Assembly (NCBI GenBank): GCA_964520905.1
Contig: CAZFQL010000003.1
Coordinates: 62,001-126,000 of the forward strand
Direction: 5' to 3'
DNA: 64,000 bases
Origin: JAGVIE01 sp964520905
GTDB taxonomy: Bacteria > Bacteroidota > Ignavibacteria > UBA10030 > SZUA-254
How positions within the stretch are numbered: position 1 is the first letter of the stretch; each line of letters begins with the position of its first letter. The notes under the pieces were generated by a model. The model was not told where the DNA came from. It saw only the letters and a list, made by a program, of their open reading frames with translations, and ran no database searches. Shown in pieces: positions 34,767-43,913 of this stretch. The position numbers and the translations under genes were made by a program.

Positions 34767-37700
34767 ATGAAATTTAATGTGTTTTGTATGAAAACCGTAA
34801 AAACTCTTTCGTTAATGTTACTGCTTGCCATATCGCTTCAAGGACAAACAAAAGAGATTCCTGTTTTTAATCATTCGCTGACGCTTCAGAGAAATGACAA
34901 TCAATCGGGCATACCGCAACATCTTCGGGTTGCATATCCTGAATCGTCTGTCAATGTACTCGCCGTTATGGTCGAGTTCCCGGCGGATTCCGATGACAGA
35001 ACAACAGGTGATGGAAAGTTCGACCTTTCACTTCCGGCAAAAAAAACTCTCGATGCACCGCCGCACAATCGCGCATATTTTGAGAGCCACCTGACTTTTT
35101 TAGAAAATTATTTTAGAAAAGCATCCGATGGGAAACTTGCGGTACATACAACTCTTATCGATAGCGTTATTCGCGTTCCCAATCCGATGCGTTTTTACAG
35201 TCCGCAAAAATCCAGCGTAAATAATATCGAGCTGGGATATTTGATGAGAGATACCTGGCACGCTGTTGATTCGCTTGTTCAACTGTATCAGATCGATATT
35301 TCCTACAGTCAGTATAATGCTTTTCTGATATTTCATGCAGGCGCCGGCAGAGACATCGACCTTGTAAATATTTATGGATACGATCCGACGCCGTTCGATA
35401 TACCATCGATTTATTTAAACCTGAAAAGTTTGCAAAAGATGAATTCGGATTGGTCGGACGGTTTTCCGGTAACTATGGGGAACACGACATTCAACATTAC
35501 CAACTCTATGATCTTACCTGAGACTGAGACGCGTGAGCAGGTTCCTTTTCCCCTAAGCATCAATGGCTTGCTTGCCGCGAGCGTTGGAAGTCACCTTGGT
35601 TTGCCCGACCTATTCAATACAAAAACGGGGCGTTCAGGGATCGGTCGTTTCGGATTGATGGACGGACAATCGATTTTCAGTTGGAACGGCGCGTTTCCTC
35701 CGGAGCCATCCGCATGGGAAAAGAAATTTTTAGGATGGGTTCAACCGATTATTGTTTCATCTGGTGACACTGTGTATAATTTCCCAGCAGTCACTTTAAC
35801 AGATAGCGTTGACACAATCTACCAAGTATTGATAAGCGCGAAGGAATATTTTCTCGTTGAAAACCGCAACCGTGATGCAAACCGCGACAGTGTGAAAATA
35901 AAAATGATTTATAACGGTGAATCGGTCGAAAAAAGCTGGGAGCGCGATACAACAGGTTTCAATGCTGATCGCCCTGATTCGTTGTATGGTGTTATCACAG
36001 ATGTCGATGAATTTGACTGGAGTCTGCCGGGCGGCGTTGATAGTAAGACAAAAATATTATACGACGGTGGTTTACTTATCTGGCATATCGATGAGGTGGT
36101 GATTGATGCTAACATCGAAACAAATTCGGTGAATGCGGATGCCAAGCGTCGCGGGGTTAATCTGATGGAGGCAGACGGGTCGCAGGATATCGGGCAATCG
36201 TACGATCTCCTTCAATCAGGTTCCGGCACGGAGAACGGCTGGGCTTTCGATTTTTGGTTCCGCGGTCATAGCGCATTGCTTCGTAAGGAGCTTAACGCAT
36301 TCACGCCGACTTCGTATCCCGGCAGCGGCAGTAACGCCGGCGCAAATAGCCATATTTATATTGGTAATGCCACAAGCTCGGATACCACCGGACTTTCATA
36401 CCGCGGTCCAATAATGAAGGCGCGAATTAAGGTTGGGGATGACGTGATAAGACCGTTGACAGGATTTCCCAAAAATCTTCAAAAAACATTTGGAGTTAAT
36501 TCAATTAGTGTTTCCGACTTGAACGGTGATGGACAAAAAGATATTCTTGTTGCGACGCGGGAAGATGGAATAATTGCAGGATGGCAGTCGAATGGCATGG
36601 CAATTCAACCATTTTTTAATTCATCCGGAATTCTCGTTAATACAACAGATCAAAACCAGAAATATTTTTATGGAAAACCTGTTGTTGGTGATATCAATGC
36701 AGATCAAATTCAGGATTTTGGTATTCGTAGTATGGAATCGTTCTTCTTTTCGCCACTACAGACAAGGTTTAATTTTTATACACTAATGGATCATAATAAC
36801 GATAGTCTCGCTGATAACATTGAAGAGGTAAAGGTAGCTTTTGATTGGTGGGCAACAATTCCATCCATAGTAATATCAGATTCTTTTTTTGTTGTACCAG
36901 GAATTGTCTCGGCACGGATAATAAAATATCCTGGTGATCTATCATTTAGTAGCTCGGTAGCTTTTCCCGATTCTTCTTCTATCCGTGGTATCTGCGTTTG
37001 GAGACAACCGGATGAATTTGTTCTCACAGGTTTTCATGATGAAATCGGAATTTTCTCGTCATCGGGAATAATTAGGTCGCGAAATCTTTCAAAGCATCTA
37101 TGGTCCGGAGTAATAGCCGGCATAATTTCACCAACTATCGGGAAAATGATTGTCACAGCATCTATCGATGGTCTCGTTTATCTTCTCGATGAGAATCTGA
37201 ATGGCATGCCGGGATTTCCATCATCAACAAATGGTGAAATCTATGGCTCTCCCGCACTTGCAGATATCGATGGTGATGGACAGAAAGATATTGTCGTCTT
37301 CAGCGGGAATAAGATTTACGCAATAAACGCTGTGGGGAATTTATTGGATAATTTTCCGATTAAAGTTGCCGCAGAGAAAACGATTCTAACCTCACCGATT
37401 GCAGCCGATGTTGACGGCAACGGCACCGTTGATGTTGTTGCAGTAACACAGGAAGGTTTGATCGTCGCGTACGATAAGTCCGGGAAAATGGCAACAGGAT
37501 TCCCGATACTTGGTGGAATTAACAGCGGTTCAACACCCGCCGCATTTTATTTGACAGCCGATTCAACTGGAATCGGAATCGGTTTAGCAGTTGCATCGGA
37601 TGATGGATATGTTTATGCCTGGAGAACTGGAACGGTACAAACAATTTCCGACACCGCGCGAATGATGCCGTGGTCCCAATACATGCACGATGCGCAAAAT

Positions 37701-38039
37701 ACGAGCTTAGATGAATCGACTTCACCTCTTGTCCCAAAGAGCAATGAATTTATGCCGACTGCTCTTGCATACAATTGGCCCAACCCGGTAGGCGCATCGG
37801 ACGATTTCAAGACTTACATACGATATTTTCTTAATGATGATGCAAAAGTACATATTCGGATTTTCGATCCAGCCGGTGATTTGGTTACCGAGTTCGATGG
37901 ACCGGGGTACGGCGGATTCGATAACGAAATAGCATGGAACGTTTCGAAGATACAAAGCGGAATTTATTTCGCCCACATCGAAGCGAGCGGATCAAACAAC
38001 AGCGGGTATGCGATCATTAAGATAGCTGTTGTGAAGTGA
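34767..38039 (+). CDS. Secreted M6-like protein with lost zinc site, VCBS/FG-GAP-like repeats and T9SS sorting domain
   Basis: It has 1090 residues with a signal peptide (TLSLMLLLAISLQGQ). Residues about 60-430 follow the layout of M6 (immune inhibitor A-like) metallopeptidases, with LAVMVEFPADSDDR, FLENYFRKASDGKL and FGLMDGQSIF...PEPSAWEKKFLGW. However, the zinc motif HExGHxLGLPD is here ASVGSHLGLPD: the first His is Ala271, the Glu is Ser272 and the second His is Ser275. Repeats follow with DLNGDGQKDILV, DIDGDGQKDIVV and DVDGNGTVDVVA, calcium-binding FG-GAP/VCBS style. The end is a sorting domain (NWPNPVGASDD...GIYFAHIE). It should be exported by the T9SS and act as a binding protein, not a protease. 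Confidence 0.85.
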   Translation: MKFNVFCMKTVKTLSLMLLLAISLQGQTKEIPVFNHSLTLQRNDNQSGIPQHLRVAYPESSVNVLAVMVEFPADSDDRTTGDGKFDLSLPAKKTLDAPPHNRAYFESHLTFLENYFRKASDGKLAVHTTLIDSVIRVPNPMRFYSPQKSSVNNIELGYLMRDTWHAVDSLVQLYQIDISYSQYNAFLIFHAGAGRDIDLVNIYGYDPTPFDIPSIYLNLKSLQKMNSDWSDGFPVTMGNTTFNITNSMILPETETREQVPFPLSINGLLAASVGSHLGLPDLFNTKTGRSGIGRFGLMDGQSIFSWNGAFPPEPSAWEKKFLGWVQPIIVSSGDTVYNFPAVTLTDSVDTIYQVLISAKEYFLVENRNRDANRDSVKIKMIYNGESVEKSWERDTTGFNADRPDSLYGVITDVDEFDWSLPGGVDSKTKILYDGGLLIWHIDEVVIDANIETNSVNADAKRRGVNLMEADGSQDIGQSYDLLQSGSGTENGWAFDFWFRGHSALLRKELNAFTPTSYPGSGSNAGANSHIYIGNATSSDTTGLSYRGPIMKARIKVGDDVIRPLTGFPKNLQKTFGVNSISVSDLNGDGQKDILVATREDGIIAGWQSNGMAIQPFFNSSGILVNTTDQNQKYFYGKPVVGDINADQIQDFGIRSMESFFFSPLQTRFNFYTLMDHNNDSLADNIEEVKVAFDWWATIPSIVISDSFFVVPGIVSARIIKYPGDLSFSSSVAFPDSSSIRGICVWRQPDEFVLTGFHDEIGIFSSSGIIRSRNLSKHLWSGVIAGIISPTIGKMIVTASIDGLVYLLDENLNGMPGFPSSTNGEIYGSPALADIDGDGQKDIVVFSGNKIYAINAVGNLLDNFPIKVAAEKTILTSPIAADVDGNGTVDVVAVTQEGLIVAYDKSGKMATGFPILGGINSGSTPAAFYLTADSTGIGIGLAVASDDGYVYAWRTGTVQTISDTARMMPWSQYMHDAQNTSLDESTSPLVPKSNEFMPTALAYNWPNPVGASDDFKTYIRYFLNDDAKVHIRIFDPAGDLVTEFDGPGYGGFDNEIAWNVSKIQSGIYFAHIEASGSNNSGYAIIKIAVVK

Positions 38040-38704
38040 GGTGTTTTGTGCGGTATGTTGTTGCCGGTTTAATGTGTGTGATAACGCTTTCCTGTCGGGA
38101 GATCGAGCCATACACTGAATCATCTGCCACGACGGATTATCAATTTAACGGAATTGTTATGGATTCTAGCGGCATTGCAATACAAGATGTGGCGGTTTCA
38201 CTCTATTATTATTATGATTCCGTTGCCGCATTGCCGACAGACACACAGCAAGTGATCGTCAAAGACTCTATGAAAGTTGTGGATATTACTGTATTTACTT
38301 TAGAACACGATTTCATCAGCACGATCTTTCTCGGATTCTGGCATCGTACCGGACCGATCCAGCGCATTTGGTGGGATGGTTTAGATTGGATGTATCGTCC
38401 TGTTGGAAGCGGAATGTATTTAATCCGGTATTATATCGATACTGCCGTTATTAAATATTCGCCGGTTGTTCTCGATGGCAGACGAACAGATACAACGGAC
38501 AGAAGAGGAAGGTTTACAATCGAGCACAATAATCTACCTATCGGCAAACAGTTCGATTATTATGACTCGACAGGTAGTTTCAAAGCTGTTTACAAAATTT
38601 TACCAATGATAAAACTTAAATTACAATTTCCAGATCGTAGCGCTATGTACGACTCTGTCAAGTTATTTAAGGATAGAGTTACGAACGGTACGTTTATCCT
38701 ATGA
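38036..38704 (+). CDS. Unknown lipoprotein
   Basis: It has 222 residues starting at a GTG whose GTGA overlaps the stop of the preceding gene. A lipobox (CVITLSC, Cys20) predicts a lipoprotein. Residues about 35-60 (FNGIVMDSSGIAIQDVAVSLYYYYDS) look like the first strands of a carboxypeptidase-regulatory-like Ig fold. Further on, VGSGMYLIRYYID and GRRTDTTDRRGRFTIEH resemble the later strands of such a fold. No further family is recognised. It is followed by an ATGA overlap with the next gene, so this run of genes (M6-like, lipoprotein, MA-type protein) is translated as a unit. Confidence 0.7.
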   Translation: MRCFVRYVVAGLMCVITLSCREIEPYTESSATTDYQFNGIVMDSSGIAIQDVAVSLYYYYDSVAALPTDTQQVIVKDSMKVVDITVFTLEHDFISTIFLGFWHRTGPIQRIWWDGLDWMYRPVGSGMYLIRYYIDTAVIKYSPVVLDGRRTDTTDRRGRFTIEHNNLPIGKQFDYYDSTGSFKAVYKILPMIKLKLQFPDRSAMYDSVKLFKDRVTNGTFIL

Positions 38705-41700
38705 AAAATATTATTAGACACTGGTTATCCGCAATTCTTCTTCTCCTCATCTTCGGGAAAATTACCGCGCAGGAAGAATTTTACCATCCTGAATTGGAAT
38801 GGCGTACAATTCAGACCGATCATTTTTACGTACATTATCATACAGGTACCGAACGCACCGCGCGTATAACTGCAAAGATCGCGGAAGAAATATATGAGCC
38901 GATAACATCACTCTATCAATACAAACCGGAAGGCAGAGTCAGCTTCATCATTAAAGATTATGATGATTTTTCCAACGGAGCTACATATTTCTTCGATAAC
39001 AAAATTGAAATTTGGTCTTCAGCGCTCGATTACGATTTACGCGGAACGCACAATTGGCTGCGCAACGTTATCTCGCATGAATATACGCACCTCATTCAAA
39101 TTCAAACTACATTAAAATTCGGAAGAAAGGTTCCTGCCATTTATTTACAATGGCTGCAATATGAATCTGAAAGACGTACGGATGTACTTTATGGCTATCC
39201 AAACGGAATCGTTTCATATCCAATCTCTGGATTCGTCGTTCCCGTATGGTTTGCCGAAGGCGTTGCTCAATACAACCGAAAAGAATTCGGATATGAGTCG
39301 TGGGATTCTCATAGAGATATGATTCTCCGGATGTACGCTCTTGAAGATAAATTACTCACATGGAATGAGATGTCGGTTTTCGGGAAAACAAGCCTTGGCA
39401 ACGAATCGTCGTACAACTCAGGATATTCACTCGTCAGCTATTTGGCTAAACATTATGGCGAGGACAAACTGCGCGAAATTTCCGGGCATCTATCATCGCT
39501 GACGGCAGTTTCAATCGATGGTGCGATAGAAAAAGCTATTGGTAAGAGCGGAAAAGAATTGTATGCCGAGTGGAAAGAATTCCTGCTAAACGATTACGCA
39601 AACAGGGTTGCTCCAATCAAAGAGAATCTTGTTGCAGGTAATGTTATTGCCCGCGAGGGTTTTGCAAATTTCTATCCGACTTTCTCACCGGATGGAAAGA
39701 AAATAGTTTTTATAAGCAATAAAAATGGAGATTACTTCGGTTCATCCTCTCTTTACTTGTATGATATTTTATCGAAGACAGAGAAACTCCTCATACACGG
39801 AGTACGGTCAAACCTTTCATGGTCACCGGACGGAAAGAAAATCTATTACTCTAAAATCAGCAAAGATAACCCGCATTGGGCTAATGTTTTCGACCTCTAT
39901 GTCTACGATATCGAGCAGGATGAGGAAACGCGCTTGACCAACGGTCTCCGCGCAGGTTCTCCGGCAGTCTCACCCGATGGGAAAACGATTGCGTTTGTCA
40001 TTAGCAGTGACGGGACCATCAATCTTTTCACTTCGGATATTGACGGCAAAAATGTTAAGAAGCTTACCAGTTACCAAAACGGCGAGCAGGTTTACAATCC
40101 CAAATGGTCACCCGACGGCAGATCGATAATTTTTGATTACTCGGTGCGAGACGGACGAGATGTCGCAATTATTCCTGCTGATGGCGGTGAGGTAAAATTT
40201 ATTTTGAATACTTCATCGGATGAACGTAATGCCGTGTTTACATCGGATGGGAAACATATAATATATTCATCCGACAAAACCGGCATCTTCAATATATATG
40301 AATACGATCTTTTGGCTAAAACCTCCGTTCAGATCACTAATGTGTTGGGCGGAACATTTATGCCCACCGTTAATAATGAAGGTAGTATCGCTTTTGCGTC
40401 ATACGCATCCAGCGGTTTCAAAATAGAGTTACTTGATAGTGTGCAGCCGCTCCAGAATCCCGGTAATTACATTCAAGCGAATTCCGGAGCGTTAGCATCG
40501 GTAGAGAATGAAAATTTACAGTCGGATTGGAAAGAACTGCGTTTATATGACGACAGTCAGATCCCGGCATTTAAGGACACGACATATAAAAACATTTCCA
40601 CGGGGTTAGCTTTCGTGCCGCTTCTCAGGGTGGATAATTATAATCCGAAGAATAAAGGCATCGATGTTATCAAGTTAGGATTATATGTGTACTCGTACGA
40701 TGTTTTAGATCGGTACGGTTTCTTTGCAGGCGGCGCAATGAATTTAAAAGGTGAACGTGATGTCTTTTTCACATTCGATTACCGCGGAAAGATACCGGGG
40801 CTTTATCAGCTCGGACTGGAACCTGCGCTGTCTTTGGAAGCGTACAACATTACGCGTAAAACAAATATTTCTTTCGTTTTGGGTGTTGATCCAATTGATA
40901 GAGTTGGGATTACATATAATCTTCTAGAGTTTGATTTGGTTTTGCATCATAAATTCTTCATCGAAAGTCTGGATTTAGAGCTTCGATATGCGCATAGCAG
41001 ATACAGCACTTCGATTGATCCATTCATACTACCAGCCAGAGGTAATCTTGTTTCTGCATTCATCGATTTATATCTGATTGGCAATAATATTTCTGCCAAC
41101 TTTGAGTTTCGGTCATTAAAACCATCACGAACAACGGAGATAAATCCGATCGGCAGAAAGATTCGGATGAGGTATGAATTCGAAACAAATAAATTTAATC
41201 CCATTGGTGACTACGAGGTGAAAGATGGTGCACTCATTGCCAAATATCAACGTATAAAATTTCATCGGCTTGAAACCCGCTGGACTGAGTACTTAAAACT
41301 TCCCGTTTGGAAACATTCGCTAACTGCCCAACTGCGGGGTGGCACAATATTCGGACCTCCGATAAAAACCGTAAATACCAAAGGAAAAATAGAAAATGAA
41401 AATTTCTTCAATTATTACATTGGCGGCTTAGCGGGTATGAAAGGATATACCTTCTATTCAATGGGTGGTAATGAGTACGCTATGGCAAATGCAACTTATA
41501 GGTTCCCGATTTTAGAAGATATTGACACACGAATTTTTCATATGATCTTCAATCAGCTTTACGGCGCGGTTTACGGTGATATCGGGAATGCCTGGACAGG
41601 CGGCGGATTGAAAAATCGTAAATGGAAAAAAGATGCGGGCGTTGAACTACGAATCGAAGCTTTTTCCTACTATGCTTTCCCTACAAGAATCTTTTTAAAT

Positions 41701-41817
41701 GCAACATACGGCTTCGATAAGTTTGATTATACAATAGAAAACTCTAACAAAGTGGTTACCTACGGCAGGGAATGGAATTTTCACTTCGGTGTTTTGTTCG
41801 GGTTTGATCTCGATTAA
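38701..41817 (+). CDS. Peptidase-MA, TolB-type propeller and outer-membrane barrel fusion
   Basis: It has 1038 residues with a signal peptide (MKNIIRHWLSAILLLLIFGKITA). Residues about 25-290 form a peptidase MA-like gluzincin domain: NVISHEYTHLIQIQ gives His126, Glu127 and His130, and VWFAEGVAQY gives the third ligand Glu186. Then come about six TolB/PD40 blades with FSPDGKKIVFISNK, WSPDGKKIYYSK, VSPDGKTIAFV and WSPDGRSIIFDY. From about residue 640 the sequence is strand-like and ends as a surface-antigen/BamA-type barrel (GMKGYTFYSMGGNEYAMANATYRFPI; terminal LFGFDLD). The zinc site looks intact, so it may be an outer-membrane-anchored protease with a propeller sensor. It is coupled to the preceding lipoprotein. 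Confidence 0.85.
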   Translation: MKNIIRHWLSAILLLLIFGKITAQEEFYHPELEWRTIQTDHFYVHYHTGTERTARITAKIAEEIYEPITSLYQYKPEGRVSFIIKDYDDFSNGATYFFDNKIEIWSSALDYDLRGTHNWLRNVISHEYTHLIQIQTTLKFGRKVPAIYLQWLQYESERRTDVLYGYPNGIVSYPISGFVVPVWFAEGVAQYNRKEFGYESWDSHRDMILRMYALEDKLLTWNEMSVFGKTSLGNESSYNSGYSLVSYLAKHYGEDKLREISGHLSSLTAVSIDGAIEKAIGKSGKELYAEWKEFLLNDYANRVAPIKENLVAGNVIAREGFANFYPTFSPDGKKIVFISNKNGDYFGSSSLYLYDILSKTEKLLIHGVRSNLSWSPDGKKIYYSKISKDNPHWANVFDLYVYDIEQDEETRLTNGLRAGSPAVSPDGKTIAFVISSDGTINLFTSDIDGKNVKKLTSYQNGEQVYNPKWSPDGRSIIFDYSVRDGRDVAIIPADGGEVKFILNTSSDERNAVFTSDGKHIIYSSDKTGIFNIYEYDLLAKTSVQITNVLGGTFMPTVNNEGSIAFASYASSGFKIELLDSVQPLQNPGNYIQANSGALASVENENLQSDWKELRLYDDSQIPAFKDTTYKNISTGLAFVPLLRVDNYNPKNKGIDVIKLGLYVYSYDVLDRYGFFAGGAMNLKGERDVFFTFDYRGKIPGLYQLGLEPALSLEAYNITRKTNISFVLGVDPIDRVGITYNLLEFDLVLHHKFFIESLDLELRYAHSRYSTSIDPFILPARGNLVSAFIDLYLIGNNISANFEFRSLKPSRTTEINPIGRKIRMRYEFETNKFNPIGDYEVKDGALIAKYQRIKFHRLETRWTEYLKLPVWKHSLTAQLRGGTIFGPPIKTVNTKGKIENENFFNYYIGGLAGMKGYTFYSMGGNEYAMANATYRFPILEDIDTRIFHMIFNQLYGAVYGDIGNAWTGGGLKNRKWKKDAGVELRIEAFSYYAFPTRIFLNATYGFDKFDYTIENSNKVVTYGREWNFHFGVLFGFDLD

Positions 41818-41834
41818 TAAAGAAGGAATGCGCG

Positions 41835-42743
41835 ATGAGATATAAAATATTTTTAATGATATTAGTTTTCACAACTCTGGTAACGGCTGGTGAAAAGCAG
41901 CGGCTATATATCACAGGTAATCCGAAAGTTGATTTCTTCGGCAGCCCGAAGTCTATACCAAACGAATTAATCTCACAGCAGCCGGTTCTCAATTTGCAGG
42001 AGTTCGAACCGAATACCGACGAAGAAAAATCCCCATGGATTGCAGGTTTACTTTCGCTGGCGGTTCCCGGCGCCGGTGAGTTTTATTCGAAAAGTTATGT
42101 GAAGGCGGGAATATTTTTCGGTGTTGAGGTCGGGTCATGGATCACCGCATTGGTTTATGATAAAAAAGGAAACGATCAGACTACTCTCTTCAAAAATTAT
42201 GCTAACGAACATTACAGTCCGGTGCGATATGCAGAGTGGGTTCGCACTCATTTGAATGTGCTTAACAATACTTTAAATCCTGGCGACTATCAGCTTTTCA
42301 ACCCTGATCCGCCGGATAGTAATTGCCAGCCGCCTTATCCATGTTTAAACTGGTCGGAACTGAACCGACTTGAAAGTCAGATACCGGAGTTCACCCATAA
42401 GCTGGAATATTTTGGCGAGCAGCAATATTACGAGCTGATAGGAAAATACAGGCAATTCAGCAAAGGGTGGGATTCTGAAGATCCAAACGAATCGGATTAT
42501 ATGACACCCAATGAGCAATATTACAATTATTTCAAAATGTTTAACCAGGCGGATAAATATTACAAGGTTGCCGACGCATTCGTATCGGTTATCATCGTGA
42601 ATCATATTCTCAGCGCACTCGATGCCGCATGGACGGCGACGCGATATAACAAAGCGCTTCACGCATCGGTACGGATGGAAATGTATAGAACCCCGTATGG
42701 TTATCTCCCCGGGGCGCGGGCAGATTTTCAATATTCATTCTAA
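41835..42743 (+). CDS. DUF5683-like protein
   Basis: It has 302 residues with a short signal peptide (MRYKIFLMILVFTTLVTAG). SPWIAGLLSLAVPGAGEFYSKSYVKAGIFFGVEVGSW resembles the DUF5683 pattern, a pair of hydrophobic helices with a GxGxxY turn that suggests membrane association. The middle is charged and rich in Tyr and Asn; DAFVSVIIVNHILSALDAAWTATRYN is a second hydrophobic pair. It ends in DFQYSF. It is 17 bases downstream of the MA-type fusion gene, so probably the last gene of the porU-side transcript. Function unknown. Confidence 0.65.
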   Translation: MRYKIFLMILVFTTLVTAGEKQRLYITGNPKVDFFGSPKSIPNELISQQPVLNLQEFEPNTDEEKSPWIAGLLSLAVPGAGEFYSKSYVKAGIFFGVEVGSWITALVYDKKGNDQTTLFKNYANEHYSPVRYAEWVRTHLNVLNNTLNPGDYQLFNPDPPDSNCQPPYPCLNWSELNRLESQIPEFTHKLEYFGEQQYYELIGKYRQFSKGWDSEDPNESDYMTPNEQYYNYFKMFNQADKYYKVADAFVSVIIVNHILSALDAAWTATRYNKALHASVRMEMYRTPYGYLPGARADFQYSF

Positions 42744-42772
42744 TCCGAGATTCACACCGGAATTATCTCGGA
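42744..42772. terminator. Hairpin between convergent transcripts
   Basis: TCCGAGAT (42744-42751) pairs with ATCTCGGA (42765-42772), starting right at the stop of the DUF5683-like gene. The next gene on the minus strand ends at 42822. The symmetric stem could serve as a stop for the plus-strand transcript; there is no strong T run. Confidence 0.5.
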
Positions 42773-42821
42773 GTTAAAATATAATTGCGCCGGTGAGTGT
42801 TATCTTATGAAAAAATAATCT

Positions 42822-43913
42822 CTACTTTGGGACGCGCCAGAGAACGTATATTCCTGCCATAAAGAAAATAATATTTGCAAGCCATGCAGTTAAAAGCGGG
42901 TGCATATCTCCGTTGTAACCGAAAGCTTGACTAATTTGCAAAAATATCATATAAAGAAATGATATGCCGATTGCGATGCCGGCTTCAACTCCGAGGCCGC
43001 TGCGCCTCTTGATTGATGAGAACGGAATCCCAAACAGAATAACGATGACGCTCGCAAATGGGAATGCGATCTTACCGTAATAATCGACCAGCCATCTTGA
43101 TACATCCTGTCCGGCACGTTGTTGATTAGCGATGAATTGTTTTAAATCGTTGTAGTTCATTTCCTCCGGCTTTTCCTGTTTCTTGCGGATATCATCCGGT
43201 GAAAAATTAAGTACCCCGATGAATAATGAATCGAATGATCTGAGGGTTTCTGTGTCATTATTGAAGCATCGTTCGAAGCCATAGAATAAAGTCCATTGTT
43301 TTGTTGCCGGATTCCAGCGCATTTCATTCGCATCGTATCGCGCGGCAATAACCGATAAATTCCTTGAATCAAAATCCTGTATGCTGACGTGAATCGCAAT
43401 GCTTCGTGTGTCGTCGAAGATACCTATAGAAATAATCCGCGTGCGTGAGTCCTGGATAAAAATGTTGTTCTTCGATACATACTCAATGTCTTTTTGAAAA
43501 TAAACCCGCCCGATTTCAATTTTCTTCTTGTTCGCATAAGGTACTACCCATCCGTTAAAATAGATTGACACGCCGCTTACGAAAACTGCAAACACAATCA
43601 TTGGCAGCATGAAACGGTATAAACTTACGCCGCCGGATTTTAATGCAGTCAGCTCATTGTAAGTGGATAGGCGTCCGGTTGTGAACAAAGCAGAAAGAAG
43701 CATAGCCACCGGTGTCATGAGCTTAACTATTTCGGGTATGAAGTAAAAATAGTATGCCGCGATCTTGCCTACTGATGCGTTGAGATCGAGAAAATCATCG
43801 AGGTTGTCCATTAAGTTAACCGCGACAAAGATAATGGTAATGGCGAAAAGCGAGAAGAAAGCAGTTAAAACAAATTGCCGAATTATATATCGATCTAATC
43901 TTGTCATTATCAT
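42822..43913 (-). CDS. LptF/LptG-family lipopolysaccharide export permease (second of pair)
   Basis: It has 363 residues with six hydrophobic segments in the YjgP/YjgQ layout: RYIIRQFVLTAFFSLFAITIIFV first, PVAMLLSALFTTGRLSTYNELTALKSGGVSLYR as the conserved coupling region, and three helices at the C-terminus separated by FGIPFSSIKRRSGLG. The middle is the periplasmic jelly-roll-like domain. With a partner of the same family and LptB it draws lipopolysaccharide from the inner membrane. The ATG at 43913 overlaps the stop of the preceding paralogue (TAATG); a second ATG at 43907 is possible. Probably LptG by order, but F and G cannot be told apart safely. Confidence 0.88.
   Translation of the reverse strand: MIMTRLDRYIIRQFVLTAFFSLFAITIIFVAVNLMDNLDDFLDLNASVGKIAAYYFYFIPEIVKLMTPVAMLLSALFTTGRLSTYNELTALKSGGVSLYRFMLPMIVFAVFVSGVSIYFNGWVVPYANKKKIEIGRVYFQKDIEYVSKNNIFIQDSRTRIISIGIFDDTRSIAIHVSIQDFDSRNLSVIAARYDANEMRWNPATKQWTLFYGFERCFNNDTETLRSFDSLFIGVLNFSPDDIRKKQEKPEEMNYNDLKQFIANQQRAGQDVSRWLVDYYGKIAFPFASVIVILFGIPFSSIKRRSGLGVEAGIAIGISFLYMIFLQISQAFGYNGDMHPLLTAWLANIIFFMAGIYVLWRVPK

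Noticed and set aside
34767..36450. Active M6 zinc protease
   Set aside because: The three catalytic residues of HExGH are Ala, Ser and Ser, so protease activity by the known mechanism is not supported.
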